Shown: one piece after another, positions 7,631-14,760 of the stretch | How positions within the stretch are numbered: the stretch's first letter is position 1 | How the letters are laid out: each line of letters opens with the position of its first letter | NCBI RefSeq assembly: GCF_900499005.1 | Contig: NZ_LS991316.1 | Coordinates: forward strand, 1,407,218-1,454,820 | Origin: Actinomyces culturomici | Lineage (GTDB): Bacteria > Actinomycetota > Actinomycetes > Actinomycetales > Actinomycetaceae | DNA: 47,603 nt | Direction: 5' to 3' | Program-made: the position numbers and the translations under genes | Notes under the pieces: generated by a model | Told to the model about the DNA's origin: nothing | The model's database searches: none | The model's input: the letters and a program-made list of their open reading frames with translations, nothing else

Positions 7631-8434
7631 TCACTCGCCGACGAGGAAGGTCGTCTCCGAATCGGCGAAGTCGAGCGGGCCGTCCCAGGTGGTGCGGAGT
7701 TCGCGTTCGACCTCGGCCCGGTCGGTCCACGGCTGGATGTGCGTGGCGACGAGTCGTCCGACGCCGGCGCGGGAGGCGAGCCGCCCGGCGCGCACGCCGT
7801 CCATGTGGATCCCGCGAGTCGTGTCGGCCGTCGTGAAGCCGACCTCGGACAGGAGCAGGTCGACGCCGCGCGCGCCCTCGAGGATCGCGGGGGCCTCGTC
7901 GGTGTCGCCGGTGAAGAACATCTCGACGGTGCGGGCCGGATCGGACTCGGACGGGCCCGCGATGCGCGTGCCGAAGGACTCGACGGTGTGGATCCCGGGG
8001 AAGGAGGTGAGCGTGAAGGGGCCGACCCGGTAGGAGTGGCCGGCGCGGACCGTGCGGATCGCGAATTCGCCCTCGTACTCGTCGGGCAGCCGGGTGCCGT
8101 CGATCTGGCGGATGCGCTCGAGCGTGCCGACGGGACCCGCGAGGAGCAGTGGGTCGAGGCCGCGGGCGGGGCCCCAGCGCCGGTGCACCTGGAGGGAGAT
8201 GATGTCGGCCATGTGGTCGGCGTGCGTGTGCGAGAGGACGAGGGCGTCGAGCTCGCACGGGTCGACATGGCGCCACAGCGCGCCGAAGGAGCCGGGGCCG
8301 AGCTCGAGGGCGATGTTCCAGTCCCGGACCTCGCCGGTCCGCGGATCGGGGCCCTTGGCCTGGACGAGGTAGCACGAGGCGGGGGACGCCGGACCCGACA
8401 TCGATCCGGTGCAGCCGACGATCGTGAGCCGCAT
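7631..8434 (-). CDS. MBL-fold phosphodiesterase (Rv1339-like)
   Basis: 267-aa metallo-beta-lactamase-fold hydrolase. The metal-binding motif SHTHADH is at residues 68-74; further ligands appear as the His of FPGIHTVESFG, the Asp of FFTGDTDE and a His near the C terminus (VATHIQPW). In mycobacteria the orthologue next to murI is Rv1339, reported as an atypical cyclic-AMP phosphodiesterase; that substrate is inferred here from family and position. The ATG shares a base with the murI stop (TGATG), so it is translationally coupled. It is the last gene of the clpS-DUF2017-murI-MBL operon; in many actinobacteria rph-rdgB follow, but here they lie separately at 3397-4784 in the opposite orientation. 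Confidence 0.88.
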   Translation of the reverse strand: MRLTIVGCTGSMSGPASPASCYLVQAKGPDPRTGEVRDWNIALELGPGSFGALWRHVDPCELDALVLSHTHADHMADIISLQVHRRWGPARGLDPLLLAGPVGTLERIRQIDGTRLPDEYEGEFAIRTVRAGHSYRVGPFTLTSFPGIHTVESFGTRIAGPSESDPARTVEMFFTGDTDEAPAILEGARGVDLLLSEVGFTTADTTRGIHMDGVRAGRLASRAGVGRLVATHIQPWTDRAEVERELRTTWDGPLDFADSETTFLVGE

Positions 8435-9267
8435 CAGCCCACCGCCGATTCGTGGACGGCGACCTCGTGGACGTTCGCGACCTCGGGGCCGAGGAACCGG
8501 CGCGCGAGCTTGGGGAACGCCTCGCCCGCGCCCGTCGTGAGGAACTCGTGCGAGGGCCCCTCCCCCTCCGGCCACGGCTCGTGGAGGAGGTCCCGGTCGA
8601 TGAGCTCGTTGTAGGCGACGTTCGCGGTCGCCTCGGACGAGGTGACGAGGGAGACGTCCTCGCCCATGACGCGCCCGATGACGCCGGTGAGGAGCGGGTA
8701 GTGCGTGCACCCGAGGATCAGGGTGTCGACCTCGGCGTCCTTGAGGGGCTGGAGGTACTCGCGGGCGACGGACTCGAGCTCGGCGCCGGTCGTCACGCCC
8801 TTCTCGACGAACTCGACGAAGGCGGGGCACGCCTGCTGGACGACGGTGAGGCCGGGAACGGCGGCGAGGGCGTTGCGGTACGCCTCCGACTGAATGGTCG
8901 CGTTCGTCCCGATGACGCCGATCCGACGGTTGCGGGTCGTCGCGACCGCTTGCCGAGCAGCGGGAGTGATGACCTCGATGACCGGGATGTGCGCGTCGAT
9001 CCAGTAGCGCTCGCGCGCGTCGGAGAGGGCGGCCGCGGTCGCCGTGTTGCAGGCGATGACGATCGCCTTGACGCCGCGCGAGGCGAGGGCGTCGAGGCAC
9101 TCGAGCGTGTAGCGGCGGGCCTCCGCGATCGGCCGCGGGCCGTAGGGCGTGTGGAGCGTGTCGCCGAGGTAGAGGATCTGCTCGTCGGGGAGTTTGTCGA
9201 TCACCGCGCGCGCGACGGTCAGCCCTCCCAATCCGGAGTCGAAGATGCCGATCGGCGCGTTGTCCAT
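8434..9267 (-). CDS. murI: Glutamate racemase
   Basis: 277 aa. It interconverts L- and D-glutamate to supply D-Glu for peptidoglycan precursor synthesis in the cytoplasm. It starts with the typical PIGIFDSGLGGLTVAR. The two catalytic cysteines are Cys73 in VIACNTATA and Cys187 in LILGCTHYPLL, and GDTLHTPYGPRP is the conserved substrate loop. I chose MDNAPIGIFDS at 9267 rather than the longer frame because family members start a few residues before IGIFDSG. It lies 11 bp after the DUF2017 gene and overlaps the MBL gene by one base. Confidence 0.95.
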   Translation of the reverse strand: MDNAPIGIFDSGLGGLTVARAVIDKLPDEQILYLGDTLHTPYGPRPIAEARRYTLECLDALASRGVKAIVIACNTATAAALSDARERYWIDAHIPVIEVITPAARQAVATTRNRRIGVIGTNATIQSEAYRNALAAVPGLTVVQQACPAFVEFVEKGVTTGAELESVAREYLQPLKDAEVDTLILGCTHYPLLTGVIGRVMGEDVSLVTSSEATANVAYNELIDRDLLHEPWPEGEGPSHEFLTTGAGEAFPKLARRFLGPEVANVHEVAVHESAVG

Positions 9268-9278
9268 GGCTCCCGACC

Positions 9279-9854
9279 CTAGTTCGCGTTCCCCCCGGAG
9301 TTGAGGGCGGCGATGAGTGAATCCTGCCACCAGGTGAGGACGAGGTAGATCGCCGCCGCCGACTGCTCGCGCGTACCGTTCGGCTCCTCGCCTGCGAGTT
9401 CCTCGATCCGCGCGACGTCGGCGTCCGATTCGATGCCGAGCTCGCCCGCCAGACCGAGACGAACGTCATTGAGGGCCGCGAGCCACTCCCAGACCTCGTC
9501 CTCGTCGATCGCGATCTCCGGGAGGCCGGCGCGCTCGCTCCGCTCGATCTGCGAGCCGACGGCGCGCAGGCGCGAGGACTTCTCGGCGCGCAGGAAGTCC
9601 TCGGTGAGGGCGCGCAGCCCCGACGCGTCCCCCGGGTCGAGGCTCATCGCCGGGAGGAGATAGCCGAGGGCCTTCTCCTCGGGCGCCTCACGCTCCGTCT
9701 CCAGAGAGGTCGCGGCCGACACGAAGGCGGCGAGGTCGCCGGGCTCGTCGAGGACGACGAGGATCTCGCGCATGAGGCGGGCGACGAGCGTCGAGTACGG
9801 CGGTTCGAGGGGCGCCCGGTACGCCCCGTCCTCGTAGCGGAAGGGCCCGATCAT
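9279..9854 (-). CDS. DUF2017 family protein
   Basis: 191 aa, mostly helical and acidic. In actinobacteria this family is encoded directly after clpS, as here, where the ATG overlaps the clpS stop codon by four bases (ATGA). Family function is unknown; the constant linkage to the N-degron adaptor suggests a role near ClpCP proteolysis, which is inference. Two helical halves are visible, starting around YSTLVARLMREILVVLDEP and DEDEVWEWLAALNDVRLGLAGELG. No signal peptide or membrane segment is present. Confidence 0.85.
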   Translation of the reverse strand: MIGPFRYEDGAYRAPLEPPYSTLVARLMREILVVLDEPGDLAAFVSAATSLETEREAPEEKALGYLLPAMSLDPGDASGLRALTEDFLRAEKSSRLRAVGSQIERSERAGLPEIAIDEDEVWEWLAALNDVRLGLAGELGIESDADVARIEELAGEEPNGTREQSAAAIYLVLTWWQDSLIAALNSGGNAN

Positions 9855-10138
9855 CGGCTCGGTTCCAGGGTCGCCCTCAGGCCGTAGCCGTGCATCGCGA
9901 CGACGTCGGCCTCCATGCGCTCGCGCATGCCGCTCGAGACGACGGCGCGGCCCGCCGTGTGGACCTCGAGCATGAGGGTCCGCGCCTTCTCCGCCGAGTA
10001 GCCGAAGTGCCGGATGAAGACGTTCGTCACGTAGTCCATGAGGTTGATCGGGTCGTCCCACACGACGGTGCGCCACGTGGGGATCGTGGCGGTGGAGGTC
10101 CCGACAGCGGCGTCGGGGCTGGTCGTCGTGCTCGGCAT
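9851..10138 (-). CDS. clpS: ATP-dependent Clp protease adaptor ClpS
   Basis: 95 aa. It delivers N-degron substrates with bulky hydrophobic N-terminal residues to the ClpCP/ClpAP protease. The core reads TWRTVVWDDPINLMDYVTNV (the VVxxDDxxxxxxYV pattern) followed by FGYSAEKARTLMLEVHTAGRAVV, matching the substrate-binding and Clp-contact helices. I chose MPSTTTSPD at 10138, with a minus-strand TAGTGT -10 box seven bases upstream (leaderless); a longer frame exists but has no support. It is divergent from pncB, the same arrangement as Rv1330c-Rv1331 in Mycobacterium tuberculosis. Confidence 0.92.
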   Translation of the reverse strand: MPSTTTSPDAAVGTSTATIPTWRTVVWDDPINLMDYVTNVFIRHFGYSAEKARTLMLEVHTAGRAVVSSGMRERMEADVVAMHGYGLRATLEPSR

Positions 10139-10145
10139 ATCCCCC

Positions 10146-10214
10146 ACACTAGGCAAGGTTCCCGCAACTCGTGGCGGTTTCGCCGCCCCTGCGGCGAGCC
10201 GATCGCGATACCGT
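10146..10214. promoter_or_regulatory. Divergent leaderless promoters of clpS and pncB
   Basis: Minus-strand TAGTGT (10151-10146) lies seven bases before the clpS ATG, and plus-strand TACCGT (10209-10214) lies six bases before the pncB ATG. Both predict mRNAs beginning at the start codon. Nothing resembling a NadR or NrtR operator could be picked out in the 82-bp spacer. Confidence 0.5.
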
Positions 10215-10220
10215 GTGCAC

Positions 10221-11561
10221 ATGCCATCTTCAGTCTCCACGTCGTTGCTGACGGACATGTACGAGCTCACGATGATCGACGCGGCGCTCAAGGCGGGTAC
10301 CGCCTTCCGCCACTCGGTCTTCGAGGTCTTCGGCCGCCGCTTCCCGGCGACCCGCCGCTTCGGCGTCGTCGCGGGCACGGGCCGCATCCTCGAGGCGCTC
10401 GAGCGCTTCGAGTTCGAACCCGAGCAGATCGACTACCTCCACCGCGAGGGGATCGTCTCCGACGAGACCCTCGACTACCTCAAGGACTTCCGCTTCTCCG
10501 GCGACATCTCCGGCTACGCCGAGGGCGAGTGCTACTTCCCCGGCTCCCCGCTCCTCACCGTCGAGGGCACCTTCGCCGAGTGCACGATCCTCGAGACGCT
10601 GCTCCTCTCGATCCTCAACCACGACTGCGCGATCGCCTCGGCGGCCTCGCGCATGACGATCGCCGCCCACGGACGCCCCTGCATGGACATGGGCGCGCGC
10701 CGCGCCCACGAGCGCGCCGCCGTGTCGGCCGCCCGCGCCGCGATCATCGGCGGCTTCGGCGGCACCTCGGACCTCGAGGCGGGCAAGCGCTACGGGATCC
10801 GCGCGATCGGCACGGCCGCCCACTCCTTCACGCTCCTTCACGATTCGGAGCGGGAGGCCTTCGACGCGCAGATCGCGCTCCTCGGCCCGGGCACGACCCT
10901 TCTCGTCGACACCTACGACATCCCCCAGGGCGTCGAGAACGCGGTCGCCGCGGCCCGCGCCGCCGGCGGCGAGCTCGGGGCCGTCCGCATCGACTCGGGC
11001 GACCTCGTCGCCCAGGCCTTCAAGGTCCGCGGCCAGCTCGACGCGCTCGGCGCGACGACGACGAAGATCACGGTGACGAACGACCTCGACGAGTACGCGA
11101 TCGCCGCGCTCGGCGCCGCTCCCATCGATTCCTACGGCGTCGGCACGAAGCTCGTCACGGGCTCGGGCGTCCCGACGGCGGCCCTCGTCTACAAGATCGT
11201 CGCCCGCGAGGGCGAGAACGGGGAGATGATCCCCGTCGCGAAGAAGTCGGAGTCGAAGTCGACGGTCGGCGGTCGCAAGTACGCGGGCCGCGTCCTCGAC
11301 GAGGAGGGCTACGCGTCGGAGGAGGTCCTCGTCGTCGCCGACACCGCCGAGGCCGCCTACGCGGAGCTCGACCGCCTCGGCGCCCGCCGCCTCCAGATCC
11401 CGCTCATCGTCGGCGGCGAGATCCACTCCGAACTGTGGCGCGACGGCGCCCTCGAGAAGGCGCAGGCCCACCACGTCCGCACCCGCAACGAGCTCCCCTA
11501 CCAGGCGTGGAGGCTCTCCGAGGGCGAGGCCGCGATCCCGACGCGCTACGTGCGCGTCTGA
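10221..11561 (+). CDS. pncB: Nicotinate phosphoribosyltransferase
   Basis: 446 aa. It converts nicotinate, PRPP and ATP to nicotinate mononucleotide in the NAD salvage pathway. Family landmarks include the N-terminal SLLTDMYELTMIDAALKAG, the EGTFAECTILETLLLSILNHDCAIASAA strand-helix, GARRAHERAAVSAARAAIIGGFGGTSD with the presumed phosphoenzyme His in the HSFTLLHDSE region, the PRPP-binding VRIDSGDL, and VGTKLVTGSGVP. Length matches the actinobacterial PncB type. Start MPSSVSTSLLTDMY at 10221 is supported by the -10 box just upstream. A strong hairpin terminator follows 20 bp after the stop. Confidence 0.95.
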   Translation: MPSSVSTSLLTDMYELTMIDAALKAGTAFRHSVFEVFGRRFPATRRFGVVAGTGRILEALERFEFEPEQIDYLHREGIVSDETLDYLKDFRFSGDISGYAEGECYFPGSPLLTVEGTFAECTILETLLLSILNHDCAIASAASRMTIAAHGRPCMDMGARRAHERAAVSAARAAIIGGFGGTSDLEAGKRYGIRAIGTAAHSFTLLHDSEREAFDAQIALLGPGTTLLVDTYDIPQGVENAVAAARAAGGELGAVRIDSGDLVAQAFKVRGQLDALGATTTKITVTNDLDEYAIAALGAAPIDSYGVGTKLVTGSGVPTAALVYKIVAREGENGEMIPVAKKSESKSTVGGRKYAGRVLDEEGYASEEVLVVADTAEAAYAELDRLGARRLQIPLIVGGEIHSELWRDGALEKAQAHHVRTRNELPYQAWRLSEGEAAIPTRYVRV

Positions 11562-11581
11562 CCGCTTCGACGACACGGATT

Positions 11582-11611
11582 CCGGCCCCGGGCGTTCGCG
11601 CTCGGGGCCGG
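11582..11611 (+). terminator. Intrinsic terminator of pncB
   Basis: CCGGCCCCG (11582-11590), a 12-base loop and CGGGGCCGG (11603-11611) form a 9-bp GC stem followed by a short T-rich TTCGTCT, 20 bp after the pncB stop codon. Confidence 0.7.
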
Positions 11612-11660
11612 TTCGTCTCTGCGGGCCCGCCGCCCGTCCGCTTCCGCCCGGAGTGCGCGG

Positions 11661-11675
11661 CGCCCCGCCCTCGTC
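11661..11675 (-). repeat. G-rich 15-mer intergenic motif, copy a
   Basis: On the minus strand this reads GACGAGGGCGGGGCG, 35 bp after the stop codon of the helicase gene at 11711. The same 15-mer occurs at 13966-13980, 34263-34277 and 34650-34664, each within about 40 bp of a gene's 3' end. Function unknown. Confidence 0.5.
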
Positions 11676-11710
11676 GATGAACGAGGCCTGGGCGGGCGTC
11701 GACGGAGGGG

Positions 11711-13522
11711 TCAGGAGCGGCCGACGAACCACTGGCGCAGGAGCGCGATCCTCGCCTCGATCTGCTCGGTCGTCGCGAGGGCGATCTCCGGGCCACCGCA
11801 GCGCTGGCGGAGCTGGGAGTGGATCATCGCGTGCGTGTCGCCGGAGCGGCGCGACCACGAGGAGACGAGGTGCGAGAGCTCCTTGCGCTTCGCGGCGCGC
11901 AACCGGTGATCGGAGATCCCGGCGTTCGCCTCCCGTCGGCGGGCGGCGTCGGAGGACTTGCGCTGGGCGGCCATCTGCTCGGCCTGACGTGCCCGCAGGA
12001 GCGTCGTCACCTGGTCGGCGTCGAGGAGGCCCGGGATCCCGAGGTACTCCTGCTCCTCGGCGGACCCGACTTCGGCGCCCTGGCCCCACGCGGCGCCGTC
12101 GAAGAGGACCGAGTCGAACTCGGCGTCCGCGCCGAGGACCTCGAACTGGCTGAGGAGGTCCGACGAGGCGGCGTCCTCCCGGTTCGCGGCCGCGACCATC
12201 GCGTCCTCGGGGTTCCACATCGCGTCCTCGCCCTCGGGCTTCGGACGGTCGAGGGCGTGGTCGCGCTCGACCTCCATCTGCCCGGCGAGGTCGAGGAGCT
12301 GGACGACCGAGGGGATGAAGACGGTCGCGGTCTCGCCGCGACGCCGGGCCCGGACGAAGCGCCCGACGGCCTGGGCGAAGAAGAGCGAGGTCGAGGTGTT
12401 CGTCGCGTAGACGCCGACCGAGAGGCGCGGGACGTCGACGCCCTCGGACACCATGCGGACGGCCACCATCCACTTGTCGTCGGACTCGCGGAAGGCGTCG
12501 ATCCGGTCGGAGGCGTCCGCGTCGTCGGAGAGGACGAGCGTCGCCGACCTCCCGGTGATCTCGCGGAGGTGGCGCGCGTAGGCGCGCGCCTGCGTCTGAT
12601 CGGAGGCGATGACGAGTCCGCCGGCGTCGGGGATCTGGCGGCGGACCTCCTCGAGGCGCAGGTCGGCGGCGCGCAGCACCGCGGGGATCCACTCGCCCTT
12701 GGGGTCGAGCGCCGTGCGCCACGCCTGCTTCATGAGGTCCTTCGTCAGCGGCTCGCCGAGCCGCGCGGACATCTCGTCGCCGGCGCGCGTGCGCCACGAC
12801 ATCTGCCCGGAGTAGGACATGAAGAGGACGGGCCGGACGACGCTGTCGCGCAGCGCGTCCCCGTAGCCGTACGTGTAGTCGGCCTTCGAGCGGCGGATCC
12901 CGTCGGCGTCCTCCTCGTAGCGGACGAAGGGGATCGGGGAGGTGTCCGAGCGGAAGGGGGTGCCGGTGAGGGCGAGGCGCCGTGTCGCGTCGGCGAAGGC
13001 CTCGCGCACGCCGTCGCCCCACGAGAGGGCGTCGCCCGCGTGGTGGATCTCGTCGAGGATGACGAGGGTCGGGTGGGCGCGGGGGCGCGCCGAGTGGACG
13101 GGCGGGTTTGCCGCGACCTGCGCGTAGGTGACGGCGACGCCGTCGTAGTGGGAGCCGGCACGCCCCTGCGAGTTGGAGAACGCCGGGTCGATGTGGATGC
13201 CGACCCGGGCGGCCGCGTCCGCCCACTGGCCCTTGAGATGCTCGGTCGGGCAGACGACGGTGACCTTTTCGACGACCCCGGCGCCCATGAGCTCGACGGC
13301 GATCCGCAGCGCGAAGGTCGTCTTGCCGGCGCCCGGTGTGGCGACGGCGAGGAAATCCCGAGGAGCCGCCGCGAGGTAGCGCTCCAGGGCGGCCGCCTGC
13401 CACGCGCGCAGGCTCGACGCCGTGCCCTTGCGGGCGCGGTCGGGGAAGGCGGGGGGAAGGCTCTTCGCTGCGAAGTGGGAGGCGCGGGACGGGCTGTGGT
13501 GTCGATCCTGCGCGGGCGTCAC
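11711..13522 (-). CDS. DEAD/DEAH-box (superfamily 2) helicase of the DUF3039-linked type
   Basis: 603 aa. The N-terminal RecA-like domain has Walker A ATPGAGKTTFALRIA, DEAH-like box ILDEIHHAGDAL, and motif III LALTGTPFRSD. The C-terminal helicase domain shows VAVRMVSEGVDVPRLSVGVYAT and QAVGRFVRARR (motif VI). The last ~200 residues are charged and helical without a recognised domain. GTG start at 13522 overlaps the stop of the DUF3039 gene (GTGA), which fixes the start; the frame continues upstream only as overlap. This helicase next to a DUF3039 gene is a conserved actinobacterial pair of unknown function; the substrate is probably DNA by similarity to UvrB/XPB-like SF2 helicases, an inference. 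Confidence 0.88.
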   Translation of the reverse strand: MTPAQDRHHSPSRASHFAAKSLPPAFPDRARKGTASSLRAWQAAALERYLAAAPRDFLAVATPGAGKTTFALRIAVELMGAGVVEKVTVVCPTEHLKGQWADAAARVGIHIDPAFSNSQGRAGSHYDGVAVTYAQVAANPPVHSARPRAHPTLVILDEIHHAGDALSWGDGVREAFADATRRLALTGTPFRSDTSPIPFVRYEEDADGIRRSKADYTYGYGDALRDSVVRPVLFMSYSGQMSWRTRAGDEMSARLGEPLTKDLMKQAWRTALDPKGEWIPAVLRAADLRLEEVRRQIPDAGGLVIASDQTQARAYARHLREITGRSATLVLSDDADASDRIDAFRESDDKWMVAVRMVSEGVDVPRLSVGVYATNTSTSLFFAQAVGRFVRARRRGETATVFIPSVVQLLDLAGQMEVERDHALDRPKPEGEDAMWNPEDAMVAAANREDAASSDLLSQFEVLGADAEFDSVLFDGAAWGQGAEVGSAEEQEYLGIPGLLDADQVTTLLRARQAEQMAAQRKSSDAARRREANAGISDHRLRAAKRKELSHLVSSWSRRSGDTHAMIHSQLRQRCGGPEIALATTEQIEARIALLRQWFVGRS

Positions 13523-13860
13523 TTGCCGGTGCCCCCCGAGCCGTCGGAGAAGGGCCAGTTGCGGCCGTTCTTGCCCATCGAGTCGCGCAGCTCCTTGCAC
13601 GTCGGGCACACCGGGTACTTCGAGGCGTCGCGCGAGGGGATCCACACCTTGCCGCAGAGGGCGACGACCGGCTGGCCGGTCATCATCGAGGAGTCGGCCT
13701 TGTCGCGCCGCACGAAGTGGGCGAAGCGGTCGCCGTCGCCCGGGGACTTCTCCTGCTCGACCTCGGTCCGCTCGAGGAGTCCGGTCGACGTCTGGGTCGA
13801 CGGTCCGCCCGGGCCGGTCGGGGCTCCGGGTCCTGTCGGTTCATCGAGGGCATCGCGCAT
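13519..13860 (-). CDS. DUF3039 family protein
   Basis: 113 aa. The C-terminal half is the conserved DUF3039 core: GDGDRFAHFVRRDKADSSMM, then PVVALCGKVWIPSRDASKYPVCPTCKEL, with three cysteines (ALCGK and CPTC) suggesting a metal-binding knuckle. The N-terminal ~40 residues are Pro/Gly/Thr-rich and disordered. The start at 13860 (MRDALDEPTG) is supported by a minus-strand TACAAT -10 box six bases upstream, again leaderless. Its stop overlaps the helicase start. Family function is unknown. Confidence 0.85.
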   Translation of the reverse strand: MRDALDEPTGPGAPTGPGGPSTQTSTGLLERTEVEQEKSPGDGDRFAHFVRRDKADSSMMTGQPVVALCGKVWIPSRDASKYPVCPTCKELRDSMGKNGRNWPFSDGSGGTGK

Positions 13861-13866
13861 GGGCCC

Positions 13867-13872
13867 ATTGTA
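13867..13872 (-). promoter_or_regulatory. Leaderless promoter -10 of the DUF3039-helicase operon
   Basis: TACAAT on the minus strand, followed by six bases (GGGCCC) and the ATG. A near-perfect -10 hexamer at this distance implies that the mRNA starts at the start codon. Confidence 0.6.
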
Positions 13873-13965
13873 GAGCCGCCCGCCCTCGTCACCAGTTCGG
13901 GGTACTCCGCGGGGAGCCATCGCGGGGATCCCTCGCGAGGATCCCGGGGTTCTCACGGCCCGCGG

Positions 13966-13985
13966 GACGAGGGCGGGGCGGGGCG
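13966..13985 (+). repeat. G-rich intergenic motif, extended 20-mer, copy b
   Basis: GACGAGGGCGGGGCGGGGCG directly abuts the stop codon of nagB (TCA at 13986-13988). The identical 20-mer occurs in reverse orientation at 34645-34664, overlapping the stop codon of the sodium symporter gene. Its 15-base core is also at 11661 and 34263. Confidence 0.5.
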
Positions 13986-14750
13986 TCAGCGGGCGGAGGC
14001 CGCTTGGACCTCGAGGTAGAAGTCGAGGAGCTCGAGGCGCGACGCGGCGGCGCGGTCGAGGAGGACGAGGACGTCGGGGTGCATCTGGAGGATCGACGCC
14101 GGGCAGCGGGCCGACACTCCCCCCTCGATCATCGCGGCGACGGCCTCGGCCTTGCCCTCGCCCGTCGCGACGAGGACGCAGGAGCGCGCCTCCATGATCG
14201 TGCCGAGCCCCTGCGTGACGCAGTGGGTGGGGACGGCGTCGAGGTCGCCCCCGAAGAAGCGGGAGTTGTCGCGTCGGGTCCGCTCGGTGAGGACGCCGAC
14301 GTGCGTGCGGCTCACGAGGGAGCCGCCCGGCTCGTTGAAGCCGATATGCCCGTCGGACCCGATCCCGAGGACCTGAACGTCGACGCCCCCGGCCTCGCGG
14401 ATCGTCCGATCGTAGTCGGCCGCGCCCTCGTCGAGGTCCGTCCGCCAGCCGTCGGGTCCGTGAGCGGCGCCCTCGGGCATGTCGACGAGGTGACGGTGAA
14501 TGAAGTTCGCGTACCCCTCCTCGTGGCCGCGGTCGAGCCCGACGTATTCGTCGAGGTTGAAGGAGCGGGCCCGCTCGAAGGAGATCCGGCCCTGCTCGTT
14601 CCTGCGAACGAGCTCCGCGTAGAGCGGAAGCGGCGAGGACCCCGTCGCGAGCCCGATGACGAAGTCCGGCTTGGACCGGTAGACCTCCTCGATCCGGTCG
14701 GCCGCCGCGGTGGCGATCGCGAGCTCGTCCTCGAGCACTGCGATTCTCAT
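13986..14750 (-). CDS. nagB: Glucosamine-6-phosphate deaminase
   Basis: 254 aa. It converts glucosamine-6-phosphate to fructose-6-phosphate and ammonia, the committed step of amino-sugar catabolism. Diagnostic segments are GLATGSSPLPLY (substrate loop), FNLDEYVGL (catalytic Asp), GIGSDGHIGFNEPG (catalytic His/Glu) and SRTHVGVL, followed by VTQGLGTIMEAR. Start at 14750 is preceded by a strong GAGGAGG. Ten bases separate it from the upstream chimeric gene, so the two form an operon, probably repressed by the divergent ROK regulator whose usual ligands are GlcNAc-6-P or related sugars. Confidence 0.94.
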   Translation of the reverse strand: MRIAVLEDELAIATAAADRIEEVYRSKPDFVIGLATGSSPLPLYAELVRRNEQGRISFERARSFNLDEYVGLDRGHEEGYANFIHRHLVDMPEGAAHGPDGWRTDLDEGAADYDRTIREAGGVDVQVLGIGSDGHIGFNEPGGSLVSRTHVGVLTERTRRDNSRFFGGDLDAVPTHCVTQGLGTIMEARSCVLVATGEGKAEAVAAMIEGGVSARCPASILQMHPDVLVLLDRAAASRLELLDFYLEVQAASAR

Positions 14751-14760
14751 GAATTCCTCC

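Noticed and set aside
10230-13403. Very long minus-strand reading frame (over 1000 codons) across pncB and the helicase
   Set aside because: Antisense or out-of-frame shadow caused by the strong third-position GC bias; it is low-complexity Arg/Ala/Asp-rich and covers two well-supported genes.
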